Source: Adiantum capillus-veneris (taxonomy: Eukaryota; Streptophyta; Polypodiopsida; Polypodiales; Pteridaceae). Taken from it: a stretch of 64,000 bases of DNA. The stretch covers positions 141,948,640-142,012,639 of the forward strand of contig CM043955.1 in assembly GCA_014529385.2 (NCBI GenBank), read 5' to 3'. Below are positions 23,238-34,960 of this stretch, one piece after another. The notes below the pieces were generated by a model that was not told where the DNA came from, ran no database searches, and worked only from the letters and a program-made list of their open reading frames with translations. Made by a program: the position numbers and the translations under genes. Within the stretch, counting starts at the first letter, position 1. Every line of letters starts with the position of its first letter.

Positions 23238-23775
23238 ATTTTTATTATTATGAGTGAGAGACATTGTACGTGTTTTATAATTAATCAACGGGTCAAATTC
23301 ATGACGAAATGGCATTCCCAAAATCATATCAAGGCCATGCAATGGTGTTACCAAAAATGTACGTGCTTGTGTGAATTCACCAATGCAAACTTGAACAGTG
23401 ACTTGAGTTTTACAATTAAAACGTTGATTATTAAAAACAGTTTTGACCTTGTGAGGTGATGAGATTTCAAAGAGTGATAGTTGTTGTGACAATCATGTGG
23501 AAATGAAATCATGGCTACTACCATCATCTAATAGAATGGTGACATTTTCACCCTTAACAGTGCCTTGCACTTTAAACAAAGTGTGAGGAGATATAGGAGT
23601 ACCTGAGGATGGGTTGTCATCGTTATCATAATCAGGATCATATCCCTCATCGTAGTTAACTTCCACTTCATTGTCGTCGGGTGTAGCATCTTCGATGAGG
23701 TTAAGAGTAGCTCTGTTGGGGCGGTTGTTGTTGAAGGGTTTTTGACTTGAATTCCTATTGACTCCATTTGAATGG
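23238..23775 (-). pseudogene. Gag-end and retropepsin fragment, inverted inside element C
   Basis: On the minus strand an acidic linker (EVEVNYDEGYDPDYDNDD) precedes VTILLDDGSSHDFIST, the aspartic-protease active site (D-G-S, preceded by an extra Asp), and then LDMILGMPF, the second protease signature. A stop near 23492 sits between the two motifs. Protease coding should read in the same direction as the LTRs and the integrase tail, yet here it reads opposite, so the segment is inverted or came from another copy. The junction with the + strand tail is at about 23772. Confidence 0.8.
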
Positions 23776-24233
23776 CACACCAATTCAAAGAAGGTGATCA
23801 TGTTTTACTTCGCATTGAAAAACGAAGGATCAAAAGTATTGATACTAATGTCTTCGTTAAGCTTGCTCCTTGTTTCTATGGACCTTTCAAAATTTCAGCT
23901 GCCATTAATGATGTTTCTTTTCGTTTAGAACTACCTGCACATTGGCACATTCACAATGCGTTTCACATTAGTCTTTTACGCCCATTCCGAGGACCCCTAC
24001 CTACACACCACATTTATGAAGACCCACCTTCACTTGTCGATCAAGAAGAGAAACTCATCCCTGATAAAATAGTTGACCATGAGACCACCACTACACGCAC
24101 TGGAATGGTTTATAACCATTACCTTTTGACTTTCAAGGGCCACCCTAGAAAGGATGCCAAATGGATGCCTGAAAAGTTTTTTTGCAACTTTCCCGACCTT
24201 CTCCACACTTTTCATCACTCACGGTCCATTTGA
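23772..24233 (+). pseudogene. Integrase C-terminus with chromodomain, element C
   Basis: An open 153-codon frame starts at QFKEGDHVLLRIEKRR, the SH3-like tail of integrase. It continues through HWHIHNAFHISLLRPF (the conserved HNVFHVS-type motif) and ends in a chromodomain-like block with YLLTFKGHPRKDAKWMPE. Chromodomains target some Ty3 elements to heterochromatin. The RT and catalytic integrase are absent, so this is a remnant with the purine tract and LTR directly after it. Confidence 0.85.
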
Positions 24234-24270
24234 TTTCTCTATTGAGCAACTGAGGACAGTTGCTATCCCT

Positions 24271-24281
24271 GGTGGGAGGGA
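24271..24281 (+). other. Polypurine tract of element C
   Basis: GGTGGGAGGGA ends immediately before the TGTTACGAG LTR start, where plus-strand DNA synthesis is primed in LTR elements. Confidence 0.75.
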
Positions 24282-24915
24282 TGTTACGAGACTGGGCACC
24301 CTCCTGTTGTAGTGGTTAGCTGCAATTGGGATAGCTGGGCATAATGGTTAATTATGTGCTGTCTATTTATTTTACTAATTGAGTTGTGATGATTTTGTAG
24401 AGTGGAATGCGGGGAGTTAATGAAGAGGCGACGACAATTGCTCTTGGCCATTTTATATTTGCTCAGTATCTTAGAACATCATTGCAATAAGCCACTATGG
24501 CTCTGAAAATAGTTGTAGTGGGAACTCCCCTTATGGGCCATGCAAGAACTAATGAGCTTCACTCATTTGCAAAAGTAAAGTGGTTGTAAAAAGAGGGGCC
24601 TCAATTTTTGGCACCTTAAACTCAAAATAATATATTAAATACCAACTCCACAAGAGAGGTGCAGTGGAGTTTGGGGCTAGATTTAGGCCTTTCTCTTGCA
24701 TTCTCTTCTCTGCTCTCTTAAGTTATGGTTATTTGCTGTGTACTCTCTAATCTAGTCTCCATCTCTTACACATCTCTTACACTCTCTTACAAGCTTGTCT
24801 ATGTCAATTCTATGTTTACTGTGTGTGTGTGTGTGTGTGTGTGTCATAGTCTAGGTGAGTGTGTGTGCTTGGAAATTGGAAGAAGAGGTGGACAGGTTGA
24901 TGGTGATTGCTTGGA
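24282..24915 (+). repeat. 3' LTR of element C
   Basis: About 634 bp, matching copy 2 with small indels (an extra CTCTTACA repeat near 24775 and a shorter GT tract). Similarity ends near GATTGCTTGGA. Confidence 0.85.
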
Positions 24916-25136
24916 AGCTTGTGTTGAATATTTTAAGCGGTCGATCTCCCCCTCTTCACCCAACAAATGTATGCTCAATTCGATAAGATAATACGAAAGC
25001 GGGCCTTTTACATTCCAAATGCCCTCTCCACGGGCATTTTGGTATTCCCAGTTCAAGGTAAGTGTGGCACGATGCTTTGAGAACTAGCGGGCCATATCCA
25101 CCAAGCAAATGTTCATGGCTCTTCTGCCCAACAATT

Positions 25137-25139
<3 letters not shown>

Positions 25140-25189
<50 letters not shown>
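25140..25189. repeat. (GA)n microsatellite
   Basis: About 24 uninterrupted AG units. Confidence 0.95.
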
Positions 25190-25190
<1 letters not shown>

Positions 25191-26060
25191 CCTCACTGCT
25201 GGGGAAAAAACCCAAGTGTAGTACCATTTTCATTCAACTAACTTTAACTCAATATATATTACTACCTACAAGGCATTGATTTACTTTGACTTAACTCAAA
25301 TTTCTCAGTTTTTAAAACCAATGGTGAAAACTGCTTGCTTACGGGTGAAAAAGTTCCAAAGCCAACTCCACTGCTTTGCACAATCCCCCCCATTGACAGA
25401 ACAACAGGCACACACATTGTGACATTGTGTATGTGAGAGAGAGCGTGAGAAAGCCACATTCCAAATCTTTTGCACATGATCATGGGTGTCAGAGAGAGGG
25501 GTGCAAATTTTGAGTCTGTGTGCGTGTCCGTGTAAGAGAGCCATGCACATTTTGTGCACGTGTGTGTGAGAGACAGTGCTCAGTGAAAGCAAAGTTTAGC
25601 CAACCTCAATCTCTCTCTCTATGCAAATGCGGCGCGTCACCGTGTATCTGTGATTCTCGTGTCGCTCTGTCGGGGCCCCCTTTGCGGGTTGGAGTGATGG
25701 CGACCTCGGTCCTCGAAGACTAAAAAATGAACTCGAGCCTTTGAGCTTGATTTTTTACCTAAAAATTTAAAATGGAGTTTTTTTTTCTTTTTATTTTATG
25801 AACTCGCCGAGTTATGTTGCACACCACGTAACTCATTGGTCTCAAAAATGTATCCACGTTAACTCGGTGTGTTGTTACGTGACTACCACGTAACTTGGCG
25901 AGTTACGTGGAAATGTCTCGTGGACATATGAGTGGAGGGACCACGTCAATCAATGAGTTACATGGCATTGCCAATCAATAACTCGACGAGTTTTAGTGGT
26001 GTACCACACCTCAAAATCTCGTGCTTTGGGAGAAAGGGAAATTTGATGAGATAGTCGCGT
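25190..26060. other. Non-coding spacer with repeated AACTCG/CGAGTT palindromes
   Basis: No gene seen. Between 25798 and 25995 the hyphenated palindrome AACTCGNCGAGTT and half-sites occur at least four times, several next to ACGTGG or CACGTAA. The short repeats may be remnants of an element's terminal region. Confidence 0.5.
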
Positions 26061-28400
26061 TGGAGAGGGGGAATGGGGGAACACGCCCGGCACAAACACA
26101 AGGGCCTCTCTATAGCTAAGGGTATTCACAGCACCCCTATCCTCTCAGAAAATACCTTCAAAGAAACACTTTACACTAGCATACCACTGCCTGCTCAATT
26201 TCCACTGCTCACACACTCCACAAACCACCACACAAGGCACACCTGCTGCCACGACCTGTCTCCACCCTTACACACACTCATAGCCGCTCAATCTCACTCT
26301 CTCACTCAAAACACCGTCGGTCCGAGGAGGCACACACATCCATAGCCGGCACTGAGAGGAAACACCAGAGCAGGAGAAAGAGAAGGGGGAAGGGGAAACA
26401 ACAGCAAGAAGGGGCAATAGTGGCTAGATTACACTTTGCAAAACACGCACACATGCTTATACTGCCATCACCATGGCCATTTTCACAAGAAAAATACAAA
26501 GAGGCTTGACAGGCACACTCCTCTGTCAGAGAGCTCCTCTTTGTAGGCTTCAAACGACAACCCAAAGGCTAAAAAAAAGCCCTTAATTTTATCCAATTTT
26601 GACTTTTATAGGGGGGCCCTTCAATTTGGGAATTTACATTTTAATTGGTCCACTTGGCACCTTGATTTTTGGGAAAGGGGGCACCGCCTTGCTCTATCTG
26701 CTCTCTTCTTCTCTCTTTTGCACTTGGGGGGGGGGGGGGGGGGGGCATTAGCGATGTCGCTATTGCCCCTTGGCTTTTTATTTTTTATTTTTTATCTTTC
26801 ACTTTTTTTACCCCTTAACCTTACACTGCTCTATTGGCTAGACTTTGACTCTCTCCCTCTCTATCCGACTCCTCCTTTGTCTCTCTCTTCTTTTCCTCTC
26901 TCCATTTACTCCTATTTGGCCTTGGCCTTCATTTTGGGCCCTTGCCTTGGTTTGCTTCCTGCTCGACTGGCCCTTTTGCCCTTTGGTCCATTTGGCCTTC
27001 ACTTTGCCCGAACTCGCTTTGGAATGGTCCCCTTTGCTTTGCATCGTATGCCTGGCTGCCTTGGGCTTTTTCTCTCCCTCTGCTCACCGTCCACACCGTG
27101 GGACCCTCCCCTTGCACCCAACTTCTCAGCTGCCTTCGGGCCTTCTCCGCACCGCCACGGGATCACCCTCTTCCATGTAAGGAGGAGGCAATAGCGAGGT
27201 TGCTATTGCCCTCCTTCTTCATTTCAAAAGCTTGGGGCCCCAGGGGCACAAGAACTCCCCACCTAATGGCGTCTGCCATGTGGCATTCCATATCAGATCA
27301 TCTCCTCCTCTCACAGGCGGACGCGCGCCAATGCGCCGCCCCGCCCCGCCCTGCCCACAGGCCACCGCCCTCGCGCCATAGCCAACGGGAGGAAGAGCTC
27401 CCCTCTCTCTCCCCTTTTGTGGTCTCTTAAGGGTTCACGACCCACTATATGAAGCCTGCCTCATTTGCCTTCGATACCGTACATGGGGCAAGCCCGCCTG
27501 CCATGTGGCAGCTCCTGGCTTGAACGGCCTCCAAGGCCTCAAAAACCCATCCTTTAAACTAAAAAAGACCTCTTTTTTTGGTTGTACTAGGTACTTTGTT
27601 AGGTCCTACCCCGTTGGCCTATGCATTGACTTTGAAGCCCGACCAAAACCCACTATTTTCATCTTCAAATCATCTACCTGTTGCCCCATTTTGAGATCTC
27701 CAATGCTACCATCCGAGGCCGCAAGAAAAGCCAAAAAGCATCTGCCACCTTCCTCTTGGCATTACCTCCCGACTTCGTCCTATCACATCCACCTGACCGA
27801 GTATCCAATTGATGAACGGTAGATTTGTGCTAGCTCCACATGATGCACACTATCCATGAGACACTTGGCGTGCTCCAGAAAACACCAGATGGCGCATCCT
27901 CCAATGCCGACAAATGGGCCCAGATCTGGTCCCCAACAAAACTTTTATTGGCCATAACTTGCTGTCCAGAGCTCCGATTCGCAATCCGAGAAGACCGGCA
28001 TGCTACACAACTCGAGCACTACACATGTATATACTGACATCAGCCCGGGCCACCTGTCCCCAGCTGCCCTATCCGTCGAGGATCTGCTGCACTCCAGCTT
28101 TAAACTTCAGTATCTTGCTCACCGGGGCTCCGTTTGACAAGCCGTCTAGACTGGCTTCTAGAGCACACTGAACACTACCTTTCAAGACACTGACTTGGCA
28201 TTTTTGTCACCTTCATCTTCCATCCCATCTGCACCATCCCACAACACTTTTGACCTAAAAAGCCGCTTTAGGCATACATTCCCTCTATCCTTTGGCTGCC
28301 AAGGGCCTTGGCACCTGCCCTAGCCTTCTGCACTGCACTTGCCTGCTGCCTTTGCCTGGCATAGACCATTTCCTAGCTCGGACCAACTTTGGTTGCACCA
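26061..28400 (-). repeat. 3' LTR (left copy) of the gag-only element
   Basis: 2340 bp, no coding content. It holds a 20-G tract (26726-26745) and several pyrimidine-rich stretches that leave meaningless open frames. Confidence 0.9.
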
Positions 28401-28424
28401 TCATTGCCCACCCCCTCGTTGAAC
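28401..28424 (-). other. Polypurine tract of the gag-only element
   Basis: Minus strand reads GAGGGGGTGGGCAATGA directly before the TGGTGCAACC start of the left LTR, the expected priming site. Confidence 0.7.
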
Positions 28425-28782
28425 ATTTATGTTCAACCACACATAGGCTTACTGCACTAAAAAATTGTACACCAAAAACAAACTCTCTGTACATTGCAAA
28501 ACACCCACCATATGTACAAAATTGACACCTGTAACCTGTCGTCTTTGTTCATGCGGGTTGCCCAACCCCCTGTTTTACCTGTCATCAACCCCCTGGGTCA
28601 AACACATTGCATTGGTCCCTTTTGTCCATCTGCAACAACCTTGCGTAGTGCCAAACCAAGGCACATATCCAACTGCATAGCCAAAGTGCTATTATCATAC
28701 CTCTACTACTCCAAGCACATATCGGAAAACTGCGCTCTCGCAACAAAGTTTCTCCAAAAACACCAAATAGAGCACTCTCGTG

Positions 28783-30405
28783 CTAACCATCCAAAGACCT
28801 GCTTGTACCATCACTCGCATCAAACAGACCTAACATATCTGACCCGCCCTCCCATCCATGTAAGGCTAGATCCTCATCTAGCAGATCCTGTACCTGCTCA
28901 ACAACACACTGCATAGCTGCTTTTACTAGCATTCCCTTCAACCACCACTCACAGACCTCCTTAGAAAGCTTGGACACTGTGTTAGAGTTTGCACCACCTG
29001 TCATAGAGGGCACTGACTGCATAGGGAGCACCTCTAGCTTGGACTCTACATCGTCCTTCTCACCTACCATGAACTCAATTCCAGCATTGTCGAGCCCCTC
29101 CTCGTCAATTGGCCCTTCAAGGTCAATAAGCACCACATGCTTGTCCGCTGCAATTACTTGCTCTTCTACTACTGCATCATCAAGCTCTGCCAAGAAAGAG
29201 AGAAACTCGTTCTCTACCACATCCTCCTCGTCCTCTTCCATAGGTACAACTGCTCTATCCTTCTTAGCAAAATTTTGCACCTGCTGCACCACTATGGCAT
29301 ACTCTACTGCTATCTTCATCAACATGTCCATTAGCATGGCATTGCACACCAGTTTTACCTGCTCCTCACCACCTATAGGCCTAGACTGCTCCATTTGGTC
29401 TCCTCTAAGCACTTCGGCTTGCACTTCATGCTGCTCCTCGGACACATTTATAGCCTCTCCACTCACATGTAAGAGGTCGAACTCATCATACTTGGATTGG
29501 GATGACTCGGTCTCCCAACTCGTATCCGCGTCCATAGAGCTATCACCACTCGACACAATCTCCTCTTCGGTCTCAAGCTCAGGAATCTCCTCTAGCTTCA
29601 CCGCTTCAACCTCGTCTACAAACCGCACTCCTTCCTCTTTACCGCACTTCAATGGAGCTTCAACAGCTACACTTGAATTTGGCAGCTCATCCTTTGTCCA
29701 CTCGGGAACCACTTGCACTTCCTCCACAATCGGAACCGCTCTAGCTGGCATCTTCGGCATAGGAACCATCCTTCCTCTTTGCAGCCAAAGAACTCTTGGT
29801 TCTTCTTGCACCTGCACTTCTCTTTGCACCACCTGTGGCTCGGCTACCACCTCATTATACTGCTTTGGCATCACTACACTTGGAAAACCTTGCCTAGTCT
29901 CACGCTTCTTCAAAATATTTTTAGTTCGCCCTCTCGCTAGAGCTACTGCCTCTTCATACGACATTGGGCCATCTACCTCCACTTTATTTCACACTTCCTC
30001 ATGCACGAAATCCATGAATTTACACAATTTCAAAAAACTAGCATTTTCTGCAGCAGTTACCTTGATTAACTTTCCCCAAAGGGCTTCAAATTCCCACTCG
30101 AACGCTTGAAAATCGTCCTCCAAGCTTTGCTTTAAACCATCCAGCTTCCGCTTTACTTCATCCAGATGTGCATCCACAACAAATCTTCTCCCAAAAGCCG
30201 CCTCCAGGGCCTTGCAATCTGCTTTTTCTTCTTCACCAAGGCTATCAAACCATAGCTTTGCTTTACCATGAACCAAGAGCAGGAACACCTGTACCGCACC
30301 ATCTTCTCTCGATAAACCGCTTTCCAACACGAATAATCCGTAGTCTTGAAGCCAAGTTTCCGCATCTTCAACCCTATGGAAAATGGGAAATGTCATCCAA
30401 GCCAT
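28783..30405 (-). pseudogene. Retrotransposon gag-like protein, one internal stop
   Basis: The N-terminal part (ATG at 30405) has the gag-fold signature: DAETWLQDYG, GKAKLWFDSLGEEEKADC, FGRRFV and LKQSLEDDFQAFEWEFEAL, as in plant Retrotrans_gag domains that form the capsid. A single in-frame TGA at 29991-29989 separates it from a 400-codon second part in the same frame. That part is very acidic (runs of E and D) with no zinc knuckle and no protease or polymerase, then ends. Together it is about 540 codons. The antisense strand has a long Ser-rich frame that is only a shadow. This is the sole coding region of the element. Confidence 0.75.
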
Positions 30406-30492
30406 CACTAACAGCACCTGCTCTTCAAAGGCCGCACCTTTCGCATCACCGAAATCACCGCTTCGACTTCAACTAGGAGCATCAGCATACTC

Positions 30493-30508
30493 CTCCGTGG
30501 GGGCACCA
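30493..30508 (-). other. Candidate primer-binding site of the gag-only element
   Basis: Minus strand reads TGGTGCCCCCACGGAG five bases after the LTR end, where a tRNA primer would anneal. The match to a particular tRNA is not established. Confidence 0.55.
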
Positions 30509-32172
30509 AAAGATGGAGAGGGGGAATGGGGGAACAAGCCTGCCACAAACACAAGGGCCTCTCTATAGCTCAGGGTATTAATAGCACCCCTATCCTCTCA
30601 AAAAACACCTGCAAAGAAACACTTTACACTACCAGACCACTGCCTGCTCAATTTCCACTTCTCACACACTCCACAAACCACCACACAAGGCACACCTACT
30701 GCTGCCACGGCCTGTCTCCACCCTTACACACACTCACAGCCGCTCAATCTCACTCTCTCACTCAAAACACCGTCGGTCTAGGAGGGCACACACATCCACA
30801 CAGCCGGCACCGAGAGGAAACACCAGAGTAGGAGAAAGAGAAGGGGGGAAGGGGAAACAACAGCGAGAAGGGGCAACAGTGGCTAGATTACACTTCGCAA
30901 AACACACACACATGCTTATACTGCCATCACCATGGCCATTTTCACAAGAAAAATACAAAAGGGCTTGACAGGCCAAAGTCCAAAAAAAAGCTCTTAATTT
31001 GATCCAATTTTGACTTTTATAGGGGGGGCCTTCAATTTGGGAATTTACATTTTAATTGGTCACTTGGCACCTTGAATTGGCATTGTTTGGGAAAGGGGGC
31101 ACCGCCTTGCACTATCTGCTCTCTTATTCTCTCTTTTGCACTTGGGGGGGGGGGGAGCATTAGCGATATCACTATTGCCCCTTGCCTTTTTATTTTTTAT
31201 TTTTTATTTTTTATCTTTCATTTTTGTTACCCCTTTGTGGGCTTAACCTTACACTGCTCTATTGGCTGGACTTTGACTCTCTCCCTCTCTATCCGACTCC
31301 TCCTTTGCCTCTCTCTTCTTTTCCTCTCTCCATTTACTCCTATTTGGCCTTGGCCTTCATTTTTTGCCCTTGCCTTGGTTTGCTTCCTGCTCGACTGGCC
31401 CTTTTGCCCTTTGGTCCATTTGGCCTTCACTTTGCCCGGACACGCTCTGGAATGGTCCCCTTTGCTTTGCATTGTATGTCTGGCTGCCTTGGGCTTTTTC
31501 TCTCCCTCTGCTCACCGTCCACACCGTGGGACCCTCCCTTTGCACCCAACTTCTCAACTGCCTTCGGGCCTTCTCCTCACCGCCGCGGGATCACCCTCTT
31601 CCATGCAAGGAGGAGGCAATAGCAAGGTCGCTATTGCCCTCCTTATTCATTTCAAAAGCTTGGGGCCCCAAGCGCCACGAGAACTCCCCACCTAATGGCA
31701 TCGCCACATGGCATTCCATACTGGATCCACTCTGTCTCTCACACACGGGCGCACGCCACTGTGCCGCCCTGCCCGGCTAAAATCGCCGTCGCAGCTTCGC
31801 CCTGCGCATCGGCTATGGGCCACCGCCCTCGCGCCATAGCCAACGGGAGGAAGAGCTCCCCTCTCTCTCCCCTTTTGTGGTCTCCTAAGGGTTCACGACC
31901 CACTATATGAAGCCCGCCTCATTTGCCTTCGATACCGTACATGGGACAGCCTGCCTGCCACGTGGAAGCGCCTGGCTTGAACGGCCTCCAAGGCCTCAAA
32001 AACCCATCCTTTAAACTAAAAAAGACATCTTTTTTTGTTTGTACTAGGTACTCTGTTACGTCCTACCTAGTTGGCCTATGCACTGGCTTTGAAGCCCAAC
32101 CAAAACCCACCGTTTTCATCTTCAAGTCATCTACCTCTTGCCCCATTTTGAGATCTCCAATGCTACCATCCA

Positions 32173-32654
32173 ATATTAGAGAAGCTCAAAAGAGACACAA
32201 ATTGTATTATGACAAGAAACATCGGGTTGTGGGGTATGAAACTGGTGATATGGTTTTCTTAAAGGTTATTCCCGAGAAGTCTCATTTGATTCTTGGAAAG
32301 AATAAGAGATTGTCTTCACGATTTGCTGGGCCATTTAAAATTTTGAAGCGTATTGGTTCATTGGCTTACAAATTGGAATTGCCTTCTCATGTCAAAGTGC
32401 ATCCTGTATTTCAGGTGAGTTTATTGAAAAAGTATGTTCCTAACGTGCATCATGTTTTACAGGACAGCTCTAAGTTGAAAGATGACGTAACATTGACAGT
32501 AGAACCAGACTTAGTGCTAGATAGGCCTGTCAAACATCTGAGAAATAGAGACATTGTGGAAGTTTTGGTTAAGTGGCAGAACTATCCAGTAGAGGATGCA
32601 TCATGGGTTGATCTTAGTGTTTTGCAAAGTGAATTTCCCTCCTTCCAACTCTGA
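32173..32654 (+). pseudogene. Integrase tail and chromodomain fragment
   Basis: The frame enters at REAQKRHKLYYDKKHR, continues with the GDMVFLKV SH3-like block and FAGPFKILKRIGSLAYKLELP, then VHPVFQVSLLKKY. It closes with a chromodomain (VEVLVKWQNYPVEDASWVD) and a natural stop at 32652-32654. The reading frame is undamaged across about 160 codons, so the copy is fairly young. The N-terminal integrase, RT and gag are missing because the insertion is truncated. This is a chromovirus-type element, different from A and B. Confidence 0.85.
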
Positions 32655-32683
32655 GGACAGAGTTAATTTTGAAAAGGGGAGAT

Positions 32684-33589
32684 TGTAACAGGACTTGATT
32701 TTGAGGTGTTTTAGCAATAAATTTTGTTTTTCTAGGAAGTTTTGGTCGTTTTAAAGTTAGTCCACTGTGTAGAAGGATGTGTGGATTGTTTTCGTCTAAT
32801 AAAATTTTTTGATCCGGAAGGAACTTTCTAGGGCATTTTTGGAGGTGTTAACGTGGGATTTTGGAAAAGTGTTGTATTAAGCGATTGAAGCCTGTGTTAT
32901 AAGGAACAACTTTGGTTCTTTGAGTCTTTAGAGATTTTGATGTTTTGATGCTCGTTGAGGGCCCATTAAGGAAAAAGTGGGATTTGCTTCTTTTGCATCA
33001 TTTTTGTAGGAATGCTGTTTTGCAGGTTGATTTTCAGCAAATCAGAGCAGGCTATGGAAATTTTCCATCACATAGCCGTCAAAGAGCGCAACGAGGGCAA
33101 CAAGATTGTGTGAGACGGACTCGGGCTGTTTTGGCTCCGTTTGGGAGTTATGTTCAGTTGAAGACAGCTGAAAATTTTAGGGAAAAAAAAAAGTTTTAAA
33201 AATCTAACCTTTACAGATCGCTTCGCGATCACGTTCTTACATTATTCTCGCAGGTATACTTGGCGCGAAAGTCGAGTCGACCGAACGCCAAAAATAGAAA
33301 AGCGGCTATTTTGAGAGGTCGTATGCTTTTGGAGGAAAAATCAGAATAGAAAGACGGGTGGTACGTTTTGGGGATCATTCACCGATCTCTTCTTCTGCGA
33401 GTGCGAGTGCGAGTGAGATGCAAGCGAACTGAAGCTCGAGGGTGGTCGGGAGGTTCGAGCTCTGTACAACGGAGTGCGCCCATATTCAATTGCTCCTCTG
33501 TTGTATCAAAACTCTACAAAAATTCATCAATACAAAGATCTCTTTCTCTATCTTTTGCTGTCTATCTCTATTATTCTGTTCCTGTGACA
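32684..33589 (+). repeat. LTR of the truncated Ty3 insertion
   Basis: 906 bp from TGTAACAGGACTTG to CCTGTGACA, preceded by the purine tract GAAAAGGGGAGA. Ends obey the TG...CA rule. Confidence 0.8.
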
Positions 33590-34285
33590 ATCCAAGGCCG
33601 CAAAAAAAAGCCAAAAAGCATATGCCACCTTCCTCTTGGCATTACCTCCAGACTTCGTCTTGCCGCATCTACCTGACCGAGTATCCAATTGATGAACCGC
33701 CGATTCATGCTAGGTCCACATGATGCACACTATCCATGAGACACCTGGCGTGCTCCAAAAAACACCAGATGGCGCATCCTCCAATGCCGACAAATGGGCC
33801 CAGACCTAGCCCCGAGCAAAACTTCTATTGGCCATAACTTGCTATCCAGAGCTCCGATTCGCGATCCAAGAAGACCGGCATGCTCCACAACTCGAGCACT
33901 ACACATATATATACTGACATCAGCCCGGGCCACCTGTCCCCACCTACCCTGTCCGTCGAGGATCTGCTACACTCCAACTTTAAACTTCAGTATCTTCCTC
34001 ACCGGGGCTCCGTTTGACGAGCCGTCTGGACCGGCTTCTAGAGCACACTGAACATTACCTTTCAGGACACTGACTTGGCATTTCGACCACCTTCATCTGC
34101 CATCCAATCTGGACCATCCCGCAACACTTTTGACCTAAAAAGCCGCTTTAGACATACATTCCTACTATCCTTTGGCTACCAAGGGCCTTGGCACCTGCCC
34201 TAGCCTTCTGCACTGCACTTGCCTGTTGCCTTTGCCCGACATAGACCATTTCCTAGCTCGGACCAACTTTGGTTGCACCAGCGTC

Positions 34286-34505
34286 ATGGATGTCACAGTT
34301 GGGTGCGGACTCTAGGAAGTGGGTACGGTCTATCTTGCATACACCCCTCACTACATATGTCCCTGTATGGACACCCAGTAAAACATTTGGTTAGAGATGT
34401 TCATTTGTAAGGGAACAATTGCTATTAAGTAAAACTAACATAGCACAATGCATTCTAGGCCAGATGAAGAGTGCAAGGAGGAGATGGCAAACATGCATAA
34501 TTGAT
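34286..34505. other. Short unassigned spacer
   Basis: Nothing recognised between the LTR and the microsatellite cluster. Confidence 0.5.
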
Positions 34506-34510
34506 CTACC

Positions 34511-34511
<1 letters not shown>

Positions 34512-34547
<36 letters not shown>

Positions 34548-34571
34548 CCCACACACACACATACCAAGGAG

Positions 34572-34659
<88 letters not shown>

Positions 34660-34747
34660 CAAGGAGCGTCCTCTTGATGTCCAATATACAATCTAAGGGG
34701 GCAAATGTATCGGAGCAGAGAAAATCTCTTACACAAGCTCTCTACTT

Positions 34748-34831
<84 letters not shown>

Positions 34832-34927
34832 TTAGCAGAGCCCGAACCCCCCCACACACACACACAATCTTCAAGTCACAATGCTCTCTTCTTCTTCTTC
34901 TTCTCCCCTCTCTCTCTCTCTCTCTCA

Positions 34928-34958
<31 letters not shown>
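34512..34958. repeat. Cluster of paired (CT)n and (CA)n microsatellites
   Basis: CT tracts at 34512-34542, 34573-34610, 34754-34808 and 34906-34925, several passing directly into CA tracts (34611-34655, 34809-34830, 34926-34958), with a CTT run near 34889. Frames over them are artefacts. Confidence 0.95.

Positions 34959-34959
<1 letters not shown>

Positions 34960-34960
<1 letters not shown>

Larger units (their letters stand above)
22161..24915 (+). mobile_element. Small rearranged Ty3 element C with tandem LTRs
   Basis: Three copies of one LTR (starts TGTTACGAGACTGGG) bound an internal region of only about 1 kb. A purine tract GGTGGGAGGGA directly precedes the last copy, fixing a + orientation. 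Inside are a protease fragment reading minus and an integrase-tail/chromodomain fragment reading plus, so the body is a deletion-inversion derivative. A target duplication was not established. Confidence 0.75.
32173..33589 (+). mobile_element. 5'-truncated Ty3 element inserted in the LTR
   Basis: Comparing the two LTRs puts the insertion between CTACCATCC and CCAAGGCCG. The insert starts abruptly inside the integrase tail and ends with a complete LTR (...CCTGTGACA). ATCC lies on both sides, which looks like a 4-bp duplication or microhomology. The TG/CA LTR end is intact on one side only, an unusual structure for integrase-made insertions. Confidence 0.85.
26061..34280 (-). mobile_element. 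Gag-only non-autonomous LTR retrotransposon with 2.34-kb LTRs
   Basis: Direct repeats at 26061-28400 and 30514-34280 bound a 2.1-kb interior. Read on the minus strand the LTRs run TGGTGCAACC...CTCTCCA, so they have TG/CA ends. GCGT lies on both outer sides (26057-26060 and 34281-34284), a likely target duplication. The interior has a gag-like frame on the minus strand, a primer-site candidate beside the right LTR and a G-rich polypurine tract beside the left one. No protease, RT or integrase is present, so it would need enzymes from a partner element. Confidence 0.85.
30514..34280 (-). repeat. 5' LTR (right copy), interrupted by a Ty3 fragment
   Basis: Matches the left LTR over 30514-32172 and 33590-34280, about 2350 bp once the 32173-33589 insertion is left out. 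The poly-G is shorter (31144-31155). Confidence 0.9.

Noticed and set aside
26718-27430. Leu/Pro-rich frames in the left LTR, with twins at 31072-31780
   Set aside because: Both lie in LTR copies, are pyrimidine-biased and shift frame between copies, so not under coding constraint.
28970-30109. 379-codon Ser/Thr-rich frame on the + strand
   Set aside because: Exact antisense shadow of the acidic gag frame; low-complexity composition and no domain.
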